Shown here: in pieces, positions 31,363 through 40,907 of the stretch
How positions within the stretch are numbered: the stretch's first letter is position 1
Layout of the letters: each line of letters starts with the position of its first letter
NCBI RefSeq assembly: GCF_031844685.1
Contig: NZ_CP134605.1
Location: forward strand, 4,461,001-4,525,000
Length of the DNA stretch: 64,000 bases
Source of the DNA: Streptomyces sp. ITFR-21
Lineage (GTDB): Bacteria > Actinomycetota > Actinomycetes > Streptomycetales > Streptomycetaceae
Reading direction: 5' to 3'
Notes under the pieces: generated by a model
Database searches by the model: none
What the model was told of the DNA's origin: nothing
Seen by the model: only the letters and a program-made list of their open reading frames with translations
Position numbers and translations under genes: made by a program

Positions 31363-32187
31363 GTGGCTGAGAAATCTGGGGATGAGGGCCTGGTCCAGGG
31401 CGCCGTGCTGAAGGTCGCCGGGAAGGCCACGCTGCCGTTTCAGGCGGCCAGGGCGGACCGCAGTTTCGGGACCGCGTTCTGGTACAACGACCTGGTCGAG
31501 TCGGCGGCGGACCGCGAGGTGGTGCGGCAGTATCTGGTGACCGCCGAGCGCCGCACCCGTTACGAGATCGGGCAGTTCACCCTGCGGGAGGGGCTGGCCG
31601 AGCCGGAGCTGCCCGCGGACGAGCTGGTGCTGCCGGGCTTCGCGAAGAAGTGGCGCCCGCTGGGGAACCTCGGGGTCGCCGCGATGCCCACCACGGACCT
31701 GCACATCCACGCGGAGCGCAAGGGCTGGAGCTGGGCCACCCACGAGGTCACCGCCGGGCTCGCCGCCCGGCCCGACGACATCGCGCTGCTCGGCGACGAG
31801 CCGCTGCCGGCGTACGCGCTCGGACACGAGGTCGTCGACGCCCCGGACTCGGCGGTCCCGGACCGGCCGCAGGCCCTCGTCGCGGGCGCGGTGACCCGGC
31901 CCGACCCGGAGCTGCTCGCCCGCTGGGCCGGCCCGGTGCCCGCGGGGTTCGACGGCGCGCCCGTCTTCGCCGCGCTGCCGACGGGCGAGGAGCAGGTCAA
32001 GCTGGTCTGCCTCGGCCTGCTGCTCGCCGCCGTTGACGAGCCCTCGGCCGACGGCCCCGGCGGTCCGGAGGTCCCCGGCGCCCCCGGCAGCGGTCCCGGC
32101 GGCAGCGTCGTCACCTTCGACCTGCTCCGGCCGGGCATCCACGCCCTCACCCCGGCCCGCGGACGCCACTGGTGGCAGCGCGGCTGA
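31363..32187 (+). CDS. Conserved hypothetical protein
   Basis: This 274-residue soluble protein begins at a GTG (MAEKSGDEGLVQGAVLKVAG). No signal peptide or membrane helix is visible. Coding character is strong throughout, with dense G/C third positions. Features include FGTAFWYNDLVESAADREVV near the N-terminus and a Gly/Pro-rich loop (about 232-252) before the conserved-looking end TFDLLRPGIHALTPARGRHW. I do not recognise the family. It stands alone between the IS-damaged region and a long GC-rich spacer. Confidence 0.65.
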   Translation: MAEKSGDEGLVQGAVLKVAGKATLPFQAARADRSFGTAFWYNDLVESAADREVVRQYLVTAERRTRYEIGQFTLREGLAEPELPADELVLPGFAKKWRPLGNLGVAAMPTTDLHIHAERKGWSWATHEVTAGLAARPDDIALLGDEPLPAYALGHEVVDAPDSAVPDRPQALVAGAVTRPDPELLARWAGPVPAGFDGAPVFAALPTGEEQVKLVCLGLLLAAVDEPSADGPGGPEVPGAPGSGPGGSVVTFDLLRPGIHALTPARGRHWWQRG

Positions 32188-32690
32188 GCGGAAGCGCTGG
32201 CCGCGGGCCGGGCGGCCATGGGTGGTGCGGGGTGGGCCGGGCGGTGCGGGACCAGCCACGACCAGGTGGCGCGGGGTAGCCGGGTGCGGTGAGGCGGGTC
32301 CGGCCAGGACGGGATGGCGCGGGGTGGGCCGACCCGGGCCGGGTCAGGCGTGGCGGGGTGGTCCAAGGTCGGACCGGATGCGGCGAGGCGTGACCAGCCA
32401 GGACGGGGACCCGGCGGGGTGGGTCGGATGAAGCGGGGCCGACCCGGGGCGGGCCAGGTGTGGCCGGCGCTGCGAGGTTGGGCGGTCGGGTGCGGTGGGA
32501 CCGGACCGGTGGGACCGCCAGGACCGGACCGGTGGGACCGGCCGTGGCGGGGCGGCGCTAGGCAGGCGGTTCGGGGTCGGGCCGGGCGGTGCCGGCCTGG
32601 TCCGGCCAGGACCGGGCCGGGCTGGCACCGGGCGGGTAAGGGTCCGGCACCGGGCCCGGCGCCGGCCAGCGCAGCGGCTTGCGCGGTCGG
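32188..32690. repeat. GC-rich degenerate repeat spacer
   Basis: This 500-bp gap has no credible gene. It is filled with related words such as gcggggtgggcc, ggtcggaccgg and gaccggaccggtgggaccg; the last occurs in two near-identical copies around 32510-32545. Open frames here are artefacts of the composition. It separates the convergent hypothetical gene and dipeptidase gene. Confidence 0.6.
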
Positions 32691-33938
32691 TCAGCGCAGC
32701 GCCGTCGTGGGCCACAGCGGGTCGGTCGCCGCGTGTTCGGCCTCCCGTAGGACGCGCAGGACGTTGCGGCCGGTCAGTGCCTCTAGCTCGGGGGCGGACC
32801 AACCGCGGCCGGCCAGTTCGCGCAGCAGCGCCGGGTAGCCGGACACGTCGGCGAGTCCGGCCGGCTGGCGGTCGACGCCGTCGTAGTCGCCGCCGAGTCC
32901 GATGTGGTCGACGCCCGCCACCTCGCGGGCGTGCTCGACGTGGTCGGCGACGTCCGCCACAGTGGCGTCCGGGCGGGGATGGCCGGCGAGCCAGCGCCGC
33001 AGCTCCGGGTCGTCCGGGCCGGCCAGCCGCGCGGTGAGCGCGGCGGTGAACTCCGCGGCGGCCTCGGCCGCGGTCTCCTCCGGGCGTGGCGCCCGCGGCC
33101 AGCTCCACTTGGGCGCGGGCAGGTCGAGACGGGCCCGCTCGGCGGCGTAGGCGGCCTCCCACGCGGCGACCCGCGGCGCGACGAAGGACGGTACGAAGGT
33201 CAGCTGGATGACGCCGCCGTTCGCGGGCAGCAGTTCCAGCACGCCGTCGGAGACGTTCCGCGGGTGGTCGTTGACCGCCCGCGCGGAGGAGTGACTGAAG
33301 ATCACCGGGGCGGTGGAGGCCGCCAGCGCGTCGCGCTGGGTGGACTCGGCGACGTGCGAGAGGTCCACCAGGACGCCCAGCCGGTTGAGTTCGGCGACGA
33401 ACGCGCGGCCGGTGGCGTTGAGGCCGCCGACCGCGGGGGTGTCGGTGGCCGAGTCCGCCCACGCGGTGTTGTCGTTGTGGGTGAGGGTGACGTAGCGGAC
33501 GCCGAGCCGGGCGAAGGCCCGCAGCACCCCGGTCGACCCGGCCAGGCTGTGGCCGCCCTCGACGCCCAGCAGTGAGGCGATCCGGCCGTCGGCGACCGCG
33601 CCGGCCACGTCGTCGGCGGTGTACGCGATGCGCAGTTCGTCCGGGTAGCGGGCGACGAGCCGGTAGACCGCGTCGATCTGCTCCAAGGTGGCCACCACCG
33701 CCTCCGGTTCCGGCAGGCCGGAGGAGACGTACACCGACCAGAACTGGGCGCCGACGCCGCCCGCCCGCAGCCGCGGCAGGTCGGTGTGCAGGTCGGGGCG
33801 CCCCTCGGCCAGGCCTTCGACGCTGTAGCCGGAGCGGGCACGCAGTGCGGTGGGCAGGTCGTTGTGCCCGTCGACCACCGGGCTGGACTGGAGGACGTGT
33901 GCCACCAACGCGGTGGGGTCCTCGGCACGTTCGGTCAT
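32691..33938 (-). CDS. M19 (renal/membrane-type) dipeptidase
   Basis: This 415-residue zinc dipeptidase has the first metal ligands in VVDGHNDLP (about 20-28), the bridging Glu in LLGVEGGH, and further ligand regions LVDLSHV and IFSHSSAR. The catalytic-domain end [13 protein letters not shown] is also present. The start at 33938 ([19 protein letters not shown]) follows GGAGAAG; a longer in-frame extension looks non-native. No signal peptide is seen, suggesting a cytoplasmic enzyme. M19 enzymes cleave dipeptides, including Cys-Gly and some D-residue substrates. It lies 239 bp downstream of a peptide transporter on the same strand. Confidence 0.92.
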   Translation of the reverse strand: MTERAEDPTALVAHVLQSSPVVDGHNDLPTALRARSGYSVEGLAEGRPDLHTDLPRLRAGGVGAQFWSVYVSSGLPEPEAVVATLEQIDAVYRLVARYPDELRIAYTADDVAGAVADGRIASLLGVEGGHSLAGSTGVLRAFARLGVRYVTLTHNDNTAWADSATDTPAVGGLNATGRAFVAELNRLGVLVDLSHVAESTQRDALAASTAPVIFSHSSARAVNDHPRNVSDGVLELLPANGGVIQLTFVPSFVAPRVAAWEAAYAAERARLDLPAPKWSWPRAPRPEETAAEAAAEFTAALTARLAGPDDPELRRWLAGHPRPDATVADVADHVEHAREVAGVDHIGLGGDYDGVDRQPAGLADVSGYPALLRELAGRGWSAPELEALTGRNVLRVLREAEHAATDPLWPTTALR

Positions 33939-34177
33939 GCTGGTGCTTCTCCGCTCTGCGGTCGGCCGGTCGGGTGGGGGAGTGGGCGGCGGCTCGGGGG
34001 ACGGGGGCGACGCCGGCCCGCGCGGGCGGGGGACCGGACCTCCGAGCGGCGCTTCCCGGCCGGGACCGAGCCGCCGGCCCACCGCGGCGGGGAGCCGACC
34101 GCGGCCGACCGGGCCGGGCGGTCGGCCGCCGCCTGCCGGACGCGCCCGGCAGGCCGGGTACGGAAGGTGCGGGCGGA

Positions 34178-36022
34178 TCACGGCGCGGCCGGTGCCGGGC
34201 GGCGGCGGGCCTGCCGTACCGGGTCGGGGACCGGCAGCGAGGCGATCAGCCGCCGGGTGTAGTCGGCCTGCGGCGCGCCCAGCACCCGGGCGGTCGGGCC
34301 GGTCTCGACCAGCCGGCCCCGGTGCAGTACGGCCACCCGGTCGGCGACCTGCTCGACGACCGCGAGGTCGTGGCTGATGAACAGGGCCGCGAAGCCCAGC
34401 GTCCGCTGGAGCTCGGTGAACAGCTCCAGCACCTTCGCCTGCACCGAGACGTCCAGCGCCGAGGTGGGCTCGTCGGCGATCAGCAGTTGCGGCCGCAGCG
34501 CCAACGCACGGGCCAGGCTGGCCCGTTGCCGCTGGCCGCCGCTCAGTTCGTGCGGGTACCGGTCGGCGTACCCGGCCGGCAGGTGGACGGAGTCCAGCAG
34601 TTCGCCGACCTGTGCCCGGATCGCCGGCCGGCCGAGTTCGCGGCGGTGCACCAGCAGCGGTTCGGCGACGCAGTCCCCGATCGTCAGCAGCGGGTTGAAG
34701 CTGGCCGCCGGGTCCTGGAAGACGAAGCCGATCCGGCCGGCCCGGCTGCTGACGGTGGTGCCGCGGGCGCGGCGCCGTACCGGCAGCGGTTCGCCGAGGA
34801 CGGTCAGGGCGCCGCCGCTGATCGCGGTCAGCCCTGCCACCGCCCGGCCGATCGTGGTCTTGCCGGACCCGCTCTCGCCCACCAGGCCCAGTACCTCGCC
34901 CGCGCCGATCGTCAGGTCCACGCCGTCCACGGCCCGAAACGGCCGGGTGCCGAGCCGGCCGGGGAAGTCGACCACCAGCCGGGATGCGGTGACGACGGGT
35001 TCCGCGTCCGTCGGCGGCGCCGGCGTCCTGGCCGGTCCGGCTCCGAAGTCCGGTACGGCCGCGAGCAGTTCGCGGGTGTAGGGGTGCGCGGGCGTGGCGA
35101 ACAGGGTACGTACGGGGGCCTGTTCGACGATCCGGCCGGCCCGCATCACCGCCACCCGGTCCGCGAGGTCGGCGACGACGCCCATGTTGTGGGTGATCAG
35201 CAGGATCGCGGTGCCGAAGTCGGTGCGGACGCGGTGCAGCAGGTCGAGTATCTCGGCCTGCACGGTCACGTCCAGCGCGGTCGTCGGCTCGTCGGCCACG
35301 ATCAGCCGGGTGCCCAGCGCCAGCGCCATGGCGATCACCGCCCGCTGCTTCTGGCCGCCGGACAGCTGGTGCGGGTAGTGGTCCACCCGGGTGGCCGGGT
35401 CCGGGATGCCGACCTTGTCCAGCATCTCGATCGCGGTGGCCCGCCGGGACGCCCGGCTGCCGCTGCCGTGCGCGCGCAGGCCCTCCGCCAGCTGCCAGCC
35501 GATGGTGAAGACCGGGTTCAGCGCGGTGGACGGCTCCTGGAACACCATCGCGGCGTGCGAGCCGCGCAGCGCCCTGAGCCGGGCGGGCGAGGCGGTGAGC
35601 ACGTCCTGCGCCGGTACGCCGTCGCCGCCGCCCAGCAGCACCCGCCCGGTCGCGGTCGCGGTGCCCGGCAGCAGCCCGAGCACGGCCCGCGCGGTCACCG
35701 TCTTACCGCTGCCGCTCTCGCCGACCAGCGCGAGCACCTCGCCCTCGGCGACGGTCAGATCGACCCCGCTGACGGCCGCCGCCCGGCCGGCGTCGGTGGC
35801 GAACGACACGTGCAGGTCCTCGATCCGCAGCAGCGGCTCGGGCACCCCGGATGACCGGGCCCCGGGTGACGCGGCCCCGGGTGCCGGACGCGCCCCGGCC
35901 ACCGGGTCCGCCCCGGCCGGGGGCCGGTCGGCCGGCGCGTGCGCGGGTCCGGGTACGCGGCCGGGTGCCGGTCCGGCCGTCGCCGTGGCCGCCGGGTCGG
36001 CGGGCCTCGTCGGCTCAGTCAT
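34178..36022 (-). CDS. Fused DppD-DppF peptide ABC transporter ATPase (operon 3)
   Basis: This 614-residue protein carries two complete ABC modules. The first (about 60-320) has [17 protein letters not shown] and [12 protein letters not shown]. The second (about 345-600) has [17 protein letters not shown] and [13 protein letters not shown] Pro/Ala-rich N-terminus of about 60 residues precedes them. One polypeptide thus replaces the separate D and F subunits of operons 1 and 2. The start overlaps the end of the permease gene by 8 bp. It is the last transporter gene before the dipeptidase. Confidence 0.94.
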   Translation of the reverse strand: MTEPTRPADPAATATAGPAPGRVPGPAHAPADRPPAGADPVAGARPAPGAASPGARSSGVPEPLLRIEDLHVSFATDAGRAAAVSGVDLTVAEGEVLALVGESGSGKTVTARAVLGLLPGTATATGRVLLGGGDGVPAQDVLTASPARLRALRGSHAAMVFQEPSTALNPVFTIGWQLAEGLRAHGSGSRASRRATAIEMLDKVGIPDPATRVDHYPHQLSGGQKQRAVIAMALALGTRLIVADEPTTALDVTVQAEILDLLHRVRTDFGTAILLITHNMGVVADLADRVAVMRAGRIVEQAPVRTLFATPAHPYTRELLAAVPDFGAGPARTPAPPTDAEPVVTASRLVVDFPGRLGTRPFRAVDGVDLTIGAGEVLGLVGESGSGKTTIGRAVAGLTAISGGALTVLGEPLPVRRRARGTTVSSRAGRIGFVFQDPAASFNPLLTIGDCVAEPLLVHRRELGRPAIRAQVGELLDSVHLPAGYADRYPHELSGGQRQRASLARALALRPQLLIADEPTSALDVSVQAKVLELFTELQRTLGFAALFISHDLAVVEQVADRVAVLHRGRLVETGPTARVLGAPQADYTRRLIASLPVPDPVRQARRRPAPAAP

Positions 36023-37067
36023 CGCTGGCCCCTTCCTCGGGTGCCTCGGATACCTCGGGTGCCTCGGACTCCGCGCCGCCCTCGGCGACGGGAGCGGACA
36101 CGGCGGCCGTGCCGCGCCGGCGGCGCAGGCGCGGGTCGGCGAGGTCGTTGAGGCTCTCGCCGAGCAGGGTGATGCCGAGGACGGTGAGCACGATGGCGAT
36201 GCCCGGCGGCAGCGCGGTCCACCAGTAGCCCGACGTGACGTCGGCCACCGAGCGGTTGAGGTCGTAGCCCCACTCGGCGGCGGAGTTCGGCTCGATGCCG
36301 AAGCCGAGGAAGCCGAGCCCGGCCAGCGTGAGGATCGCCTCGGAGGCGTTGATGGTCAGGATCAGCGGCAGCGTCCGGACCGAGTTGCGCAGTACGTGCC
36401 GGACCATGATCCGCCAGCGGCCGGTGCCGATCACCCGGGCCGCCTCGACGAAGGGCTCGGCCTTGACCCGGACCACCTCGGACCGCACCACCCGGAAGTA
36501 CTGCGGGATGAACACCACAGCGACCGAGCACGCCCCCGCGCCCAGCCCGCCGACGACGCTGGACTGCCCGCCGCTGATGACGATCGACATGATGATCGCC
36601 AGCAGCAGCGTCGGGAAGGCGTACATCGCGTCGGCGAGCCCGACCAGCAGCCGGTCCAGCCAGCCGCCGAGATAGCCGGAGACCAGGCCGAGCAGCACCC
36701 CGGCGGCCACCGAGAGGACCAGCGCGGACACCACGATCCCCACCGCGGTACGGGTACCCCACAGGGTGCGTGACAGCACGTCGTACCCGGCGACGGTGGT
36801 GCCCAGCAGGTGGCCGTGGCCCGGGTGCTGCTGCGAGCCGAACAGCTTTCCGCCGGACTGGAGTTGGGCGTACCCGTAGGGGGCGAGCAGCGGTGCCAGC
36901 AACGCGGTGAGCAGGAACAGCGCGGTCAGCGCGGCCCCGGTCAGCAGCATCGCGCGCTGGAGGCCGACGCTGCCGCGCACCCGGGCCGGAACAGGCAGCC
37001 GGGCCGGCCCGGTCCGGCGCCGGACCGGGCCGGCGGGCGGGCGGCGGGTGAGCTGCCGGTGCGCCAT
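36015..37067 (-). CDS. Peptide ABC transporter permease, DppC type (operon 3)
   Basis: The product is 350 residues: a basic N-terminus, the first helix LTGAALTALFLLTALLAPLL, a periplasmic part GHLLGTTVAGYDVLSRTLWG, the EAA loop EAARVIGTGRWRIMVRHVLR and an acidic C-terminal tail unique to this copy. The ATG overlaps the stop of the DppB-type gene (ATGA), and its own end overlaps the ATPase start by 8 bp, so the genes are tightly coupled. Confidence 0.94.
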   Translation of the reverse strand: MAHRQLTRRPPAGPVRRRTGPARLPVPARVRGSVGLQRAMLLTGAALTALFLLTALLAPLLAPYGYAQLQSGGKLFGSQQHPGHGHLLGTTVAGYDVLSRTLWGTRTAVGIVVSALVLSVAAGVLLGLVSGYLGGWLDRLLVGLADAMYAFPTLLLAIIMSIVISGGQSSVVGGLGAGACSVAVVFIPQYFRVVRSEVVRVKAEPFVEAARVIGTGRWRIMVRHVLRNSVRTLPLILTINASEAILTLAGLGFLGFGIEPNSAAEWGYDLNRSVADVTSGYWWTALPPGIAIVLTVLGITLLGESLNDLADPRLRRRRGTAAVSAPVAEGGAESEAPEVSEAPEEGASDD

Positions 37068-38158
37068 CAGTACCTCACCCGCGGGTCGATGAGCGCCGCG
37101 ACGACGTCGACGAGGAAGTTGGTGACCGCCACGACCACCGCGAACAGTGCCACGATCCCCTGCACCGCGGAGAAGTCACGTACCGTCAGATAGTGCGCCA
37201 ACTCGTAGCCGAGGCCCTTCCACTCGAAGGTGGTCTCGGTCAGTACCGCGCCGCCCAGCAGGCCCGCGATCTGCAGGCCGAGCACGGTGACGATCGGGAT
37301 CAGCGCGGGCCGCATCGCGTGCCGGCTCACCAGCCGCCCGGTGCGCACCCCGCGGGACCGGGCGGCCTCCACGTAGTCCGCGGACAGCGTGCCGATGAGG
37401 TTGGTCCTGACCAGCCGCAGCAGCACCCCGGCGACCAGCAGTCCGAGCGCCAGGCTGGGCAGTACCGCGTGCCGCAGCACGTCGGCGACGGCCGAGCCGT
37501 CCCCGCTGCGGAGCGCGTCGACCAGGTAGATGCCGGTGGTGCTGGTCTGGTTCTGCAACTCCAGCTGCACCCCGGTGCCGGCCCGGCCGGACACCGGCAG
37601 CCAGCCCAGCCACACCGCGAAGACCAGCTTCAGCAGCAGGCCCACGAAGAAGACCGGCATCGCGTAGCCGAGGATCGCCAGCAGCCGCAGCGTCGCGTCC
37701 GGCCCCCGGTCGCGGTACCGGGCCGCGACCATGCCCAGCGGAACGCCGACCACGATCGCCACCAGCAGCGCGTAGCCGGCCAGTTCGAGGGTCGCCGCGC
37801 CGTAGGTGCGCAGCACGTGGGAGACCGCCTCGTTGTCGGTGGCGGTCCGGCCGAAGTTCCCGGTGGCCACCGACCGCAGATAGCTCAGGTACTGGGTGAG
37901 CAGCGGTTTGTCGTAGCCGGCCTGGTGCAGCTTGGCGTGCAGCTGCTCCGGGGTCAGCCGGTCGCCGAAGGCGGTGGTGATCGGGTCACCGGTCGCCCGC
38001 ATCAGGAAGAAGACCACGCTGACCAGGACGAACACGGTGGGGAAGATCAGCAGGAAGCGCGCCACCAGGTAGCGGACCAGTCCGCTGCCCAGCAGCCGCC
38101 CCGCCGGGCCGGCCGGCCCGGCCGTGTCCTGGGGGTCGATGTCGACCAGTGCTGTCAC
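37067..38158 (-). CDS. Peptide ABC transporter permease, DppB type (operon 3)
   Basis: The product is 363 residues from the GTG at 38158 (VTALVDIDPQDTAG); an upstream in-frame start is possible. It has the DppB-type start of the first helix (VRYLVARFLLIFPTVFVLVS), the dipeptide permease periplasmic region GDPITTAFGDRLTPEQLHAK, an EAA loop EAARSRGVRTGRLVSRHAMR and the C-terminus AALIDPRVRY. The hairpin at 38187-38225 separates it from the binding-protein gene. Confidence 0.92.
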   Translation of the reverse strand: MTALVDIDPQDTAGPAGPAGRLLGSGLVRYLVARFLLIFPTVFVLVSVVFFLMRATGDPITTAFGDRLTPEQLHAKLHQAGYDKPLLTQYLSYLRSVATGNFGRTATDNEAVSHVLRTYGAATLELAGYALLVAIVVGVPLGMVAARYRDRGPDATLRLLAILGYAMPVFFVGLLLKLVFAVWLGWLPVSGRAGTGVQLELQNQTSTTGIYLVDALRSGDGSAVADVLRHAVLPSLALGLLVAGVLLRLVRTNLIGTLSADYVEAARSRGVRTGRLVSRHAMRPALIPIVTVLGLQIAGLLGGAVLTETTFEWKGLGYELAHYLTVRDFSAVQGIVALFAVVVAVTNFLVDVVAALIDPRVRY

Positions 38159-38186
38159 GATGCGCACCCGCTCCCGCGTATGACGC

Positions 38187-38225
38187 CCGGCGGGACGCAC
38201 GGCACTCGGCCGTGCGTCCCGCCGG
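38187..38225 (-). promoter_or_regulatory. Intercistronic hairpin after binding-protein gene (operon 3)
   Basis: Perfect 17-bp arms (38187-38203 and 38209-38225) with a 5-nt loop (actcg) lie directly between the binding-protein stop (38244) and the permease start (38158). The position matches the hairpins of operons 1 and 2. Confidence 0.75.
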
Positions 38226-38243
38226 ACTGCGTCCGACCGCCGG

Positions 38244-39908
38244 TCACTTCTTGGTCAGTTCCGCCCAGCGGAACTGGTACGAGCTGTCCAGCTTGTCCGG
38301 CACCCCGGTCACGTCCGCCCGGGTGACGATCGCGGTGGAGCCCTGGAGCAGCGGCAGCAGCGGAACCGCGGCGGCCACCTTGTCCTGCACCTGCTCGATG
38401 AGCGCGGTCCGCTTCGCCGGGTCGGTCGCGGTCTCCTCCTGGTGGATGAGCGAGGTGACCGCCGCGTCCTGGTAGCCGTTGTTCACCCAGCTGTTGGCCG
38501 AGTAGAACGACGCCAGGTAGTCGTCGGCGTCCAGGTAGTCGGCGTACCAGCCGAGCTGGTACAGCGGGTACAGGTCGGCGACCCGGTCCTTGCCGTACTG
38601 CGCCCACTCGGTGGACTGGAGGTTCACCTTGAACAGGCCGGACGCCTCCAACTGCGTTTTGACCAGCGCGTACTCGTCGGACGAGGACGAGCCGTAGTGG
38701 TCGGTGTTGTACTGGAGGTTCAGTGTCACCGGCGTCGTGACCCCGGCGGCGCTCAGCCTCTGCTTGGCCGCGGCCGGGTCGGCGCCGCCCTTCTTGTCGC
38801 CGTAGCGGGACGTGAAGGAGTCGGTGGCGCCGGTGATGCCGTCGGGCACCGAGGAGTACAGCGGCTCGAAGGTGTTCTTGTAGACCTGGTCGGCGAGTTG
38901 GGCGCGGTCAACGGTGTCGGCCACCGCCTGCCGGACCGCCAGCGCCTTCGCCGGGTCGGCCTCCTTGGTGGCCGAACCGTACGGCTGCGTCTTGAAGTTG
39001 AAGACGATGAAGCGGATGCCGTTGCCGGATCCGGTGTGGACCGTGATGCCCTTCTTGCCGGACAGGTCCTGCAGGTCGGTCACCGTCAGCGTGCGGTAGA
39101 CGACGTCGACGCCGCCCTGCTGCACGTCGAGCTTGAGGTTGCTGGCGTCGGTGTAGTACTTCAGCCGCACCTGCGCGTTCTTGGGCTTGCCCAACGAGCC
39201 CCGGTAGACGCTGTTGGCGGAGAACGACACCAGCGAGTTCTTCTGGTAGCTGTCGATCGTGTACGGGCCCTCCCACGGCTTGCCCGCGATGATCGCCGAG
39301 TCGTCGAGGACCTTGTCGGCGGGGAAGACCTGCTCGTCCGCGATCAGCCCCGCCGAGGTGGACAGCACCTGCGGGAACAGCGTGTCGTTGGCGGACTTGA
39401 GGGTGAACACCACGGTCGCCGGGTCCGGCGCCGCCACGGCCGCCAGGTCGTACAGCAGCGACGACGGGCCGTTCTCGTCGGCGATCCTCAGCTGCCGGTC
39501 GAAGCTGAACTTCACGTCGGAGGAGGTCAGGTCGTGGCCGTTGGCGAACTTCAGGCCCGGCTTGAGCGTCACCGTGTACTCCTTGGGCGCGCTGAGCTTG
39601 ATGCTCGCCGCGAGGTCGGGGGACACGTCCGACGAGCCGTTGGGCGCCGCCAGCAGGGTTGCGTAGACCTCGCCCTCGATGGTGCCGGAGCCGGCGTCCC
39701 AGGAACCGGCCGGGTCGAGGCTGGAGACCTGGTCGGTGGTGCCGATGGTGATCGCCTTGGCGGAACCGCCGCCGTTGTCGGCCGCGTCGGCGGTGTCGGA
39801 TCTGGTGCTGGTGCACGCGGTCAGGGCCAGGAGTGCGGCCGTGCCCAGCGAGACGACGGTGATGCCGTCGCGGGCGGGCCTGCGGTTGCGGAACTGACGC
39901 ACAGTCAT
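38244..39908 (-). CDS. Peptide ABC transporter substrate-binding lipoprotein (operon 3)
   Basis: This is a 554-residue SBP family 5 lipoprotein. The start at 39908 (MTVRQFRNRRPARDGITVVS) gives an Arg-rich n-region and lipobox LTAC with Cys32. The body holds VTLKPGLKFANGHDLTSSDV, the peptide-binding family signature. It is the first structural gene after a long leader that contains a SAM-type riboswitch and a Cys-codon leader peptide, so it is probably repressed when sulfur amino acids are plentiful. Likely ligands are sulfur-containing peptides, by inference only. Confidence 0.92.
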   Translation of the reverse strand: MTVRQFRNRRPARDGITVVSLGTAALLALTACTSTRSDTADAADNGGGSAKAITIGTTDQVSSLDPAGSWDAGSGTIEGEVYATLLAAPNGSSDVSPDLAASIKLSAPKEYTVTLKPGLKFANGHDLTSSDVKFSFDRQLRIADENGPSSLLYDLAAVAAPDPATVVFTLKSANDTLFPQVLSTSAGLIADEQVFPADKVLDDSAIIAGKPWEGPYTIDSYQKNSLVSFSANSVYRGSLGKPKNAQVRLKYYTDASNLKLDVQQGGVDVVYRTLTVTDLQDLSGKKGITVHTGSGNGIRFIVFNFKTQPYGSATKEADPAKALAVRQAVADTVDRAQLADQVYKNTFEPLYSSVPDGITGATDSFTSRYGDKKGGADPAAAKQRLSAAGVTTPVTLNLQYNTDHYGSSSSDEYALVKTQLEASGLFKVNLQSTEWAQYGKDRVADLYPLYQLGWYADYLDADDYLASFYSANSWVNNGYQDAAVTSLIHQEETATDPAKRTALIEQVQDKVAAAVPLLPLLQGSTAIVTRADVTGVPDKLDSSYQFRWAELTKK

Positions 39909-40085
39909 GGGTCTCTGCCTTCGGGTCGGCGCGAGGAGTGCGGGTCGAAGCGGGCCCGCGGCACACGGCACAGCGGGCATCGCGGGGAGTCCGGTCACCG
40001 ACCGGCCCATGACGGCGCCACCGGGCCGATGGGCGGACCGGGAAGCGCGGCACCGTAGCGGGAGGGGAGGTCAGCGGTGATCGGG

Positions 40086-40104
40086 CGGCCGTCGGGGACG
40101 GCCG
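40086..40104 (-). terminator. Attenuator-like hairpin after the leader peptide
   Basis: Perfect 8-bp arms 40086-40093 and 40097-40104 with loop ggg start 17 bases after the leader-peptide stop. The intervening bases can form a competing weaker stem (gacgg with ccgtc), the arrangement expected of an attenuator. No U-tract is present. Confidence 0.5.
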
Positions 40105-40120
40105 GACGGGAGACTCGCCG

Positions 40121-40249
40121 TCAACTCCGACAGAGCGAACTGCAGACCAGCAGCAGGTCGATGTGCCGCCGGCTGAAGAACGGGACATCGAGCGGGGAGC
40201 CGGGGGAGCGGGGCGCGGCGGCGTACGGCGACCCGGTGGGTGCGGCCAT
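40121..40249 (-). CDS. Cysteine-type leader peptide
   Basis: This 42-residue ORF has ATG at 40249 preceded by GAAGGA. It ends RRHIDLLLVCSSLCRS: the RRHIDL core followed by a Cys-containing tail is the hallmark of short actinobacterial leader peptides found upstream of sulfur-assimilation genes. Two Cys codons (TGC and TGT) lie within seven codons of the stop. Ribosome stalling there when Cys-tRNA is scarce would alter folding of the following hairpins and relieve attenuation of the transporter genes. The motif match is strong; the mechanism is from related systems. Confidence 0.85.
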   Translation of the reverse strand: MAAPTGSPYAAAPRSPGSPLDVPFFSRRHIDLLLVCSSLCRS

Positions 40250-40315
40250 GCCCGTCCTTCCCCTGATCGGACCGGCCGGCTCTCCGACTGGTGATCGCGC
40301 TTGCGGAACAGAGTC

Positions 40316-40400
40316 CCACCGAGCCTTCACCTGGAGCACCCCACCGCGTCGTGAGGGTTGCTGTCCGGCAAGCCAGGGCTTGGAACACCGGAACTCGTGG
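40316..40400 (-). promoter_or_regulatory. SAM riboswitch (SAM-I/SAM-IV clan)
   Basis: Read on the reverse strand, the core AAGCCCTGGCTTGCCGG, AGCAACCC (40355-40362), GCGGTGGGGTGC (40336-40347) and CCAGGTGA follow the order and spacing of actinobacterial SAM-IV aptamers. Helices fit: P1 CCACGAG with CTCGgTGG, P2 TCCGG with CCGGA, P3 CCTCAC with GTGGGG. It ends about 65 bases before the leader-peptide ATG. A stem TCGGA/TCCGA with a ccggccgg core just before the ribosome site is a plausible expression platform. S-adenosylmethionine would switch off the operon. Confidence 0.78.
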
Positions 40401-40520
40401 CGTGCCAGCAAGGTAAATCAGTGCTTCCCGGCGGGTCAAGGGATTCCGGCGGGCAACACCGCGCTCCCGTAGGGGCGTTGCCTGCGGCCCCGCGCCGCGC
40501 GGCTCCGCCGCCGTGAGCCG

Positions 40521-40907
40521 CTACGAAGCGTCGTCCGCGTCGTCCTCGTCGTCCTCGTCGCCCGGCCACAGCGCGTCGGCGCGCAGCGCGAGGTCCTGCA
40601 GCACGTCGGCGGAGGAGATGTCGGTACGGCCGGCGTCGTGGATGTCGGCCAGCTGGAGGAAGATCAGCGAGAAGGCGCCGGTGAGGCGTTCGATGACCGG
40701 GCTGAGCTGGAGGCTGATCGCCTCGCCCAGCTCGGCCGGGGTGGCGTCCACCGGCAGTTCGATGACCGGCATCGTCTCGTTGAGGAGGGCGCGTACGTTG
40801 TCGCCGGAGATGTCCTCGCGGTCGGGGTCCTCCTCCAGCAGGGTCTGCATCTGCTTGGCCTCGGTGAGGATGCCGATGATCCGGCGCACGAAGTCGCTGT
40901 CGTTCAT
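40521..40907 (-). CDS. Conserved hypothetical protein with acidic tail
   Basis: This 128-residue soluble protein starts MNDSDFVRRIIGILTEAKQM and is mainly helical, with an amphipathic middle (SLQLSPVIERLTGAFSLIFL) and an Asp/Glu-rich end (WPGDEDDEDDADD). Closely similar proteins seem common in streptomycetes; I cannot name a function. It is divergent from the BrkB-like gene. The 364-bp gap between them (40908-41271) is GC-rich with ggccggtggcc-type repeats and no visible gene. Confidence 0.7.
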   Translation of the reverse strand: MNDSDFVRRIIGILTEAKQMQTLLEEDPDREDISGDNVRALLNETMPVIELPVDATPAELGEAISLQLSPVIERLTGAFSLIFLQLADIHDAGRTDISSADVLQDLALRADALWPGDEDDEDDADDAS

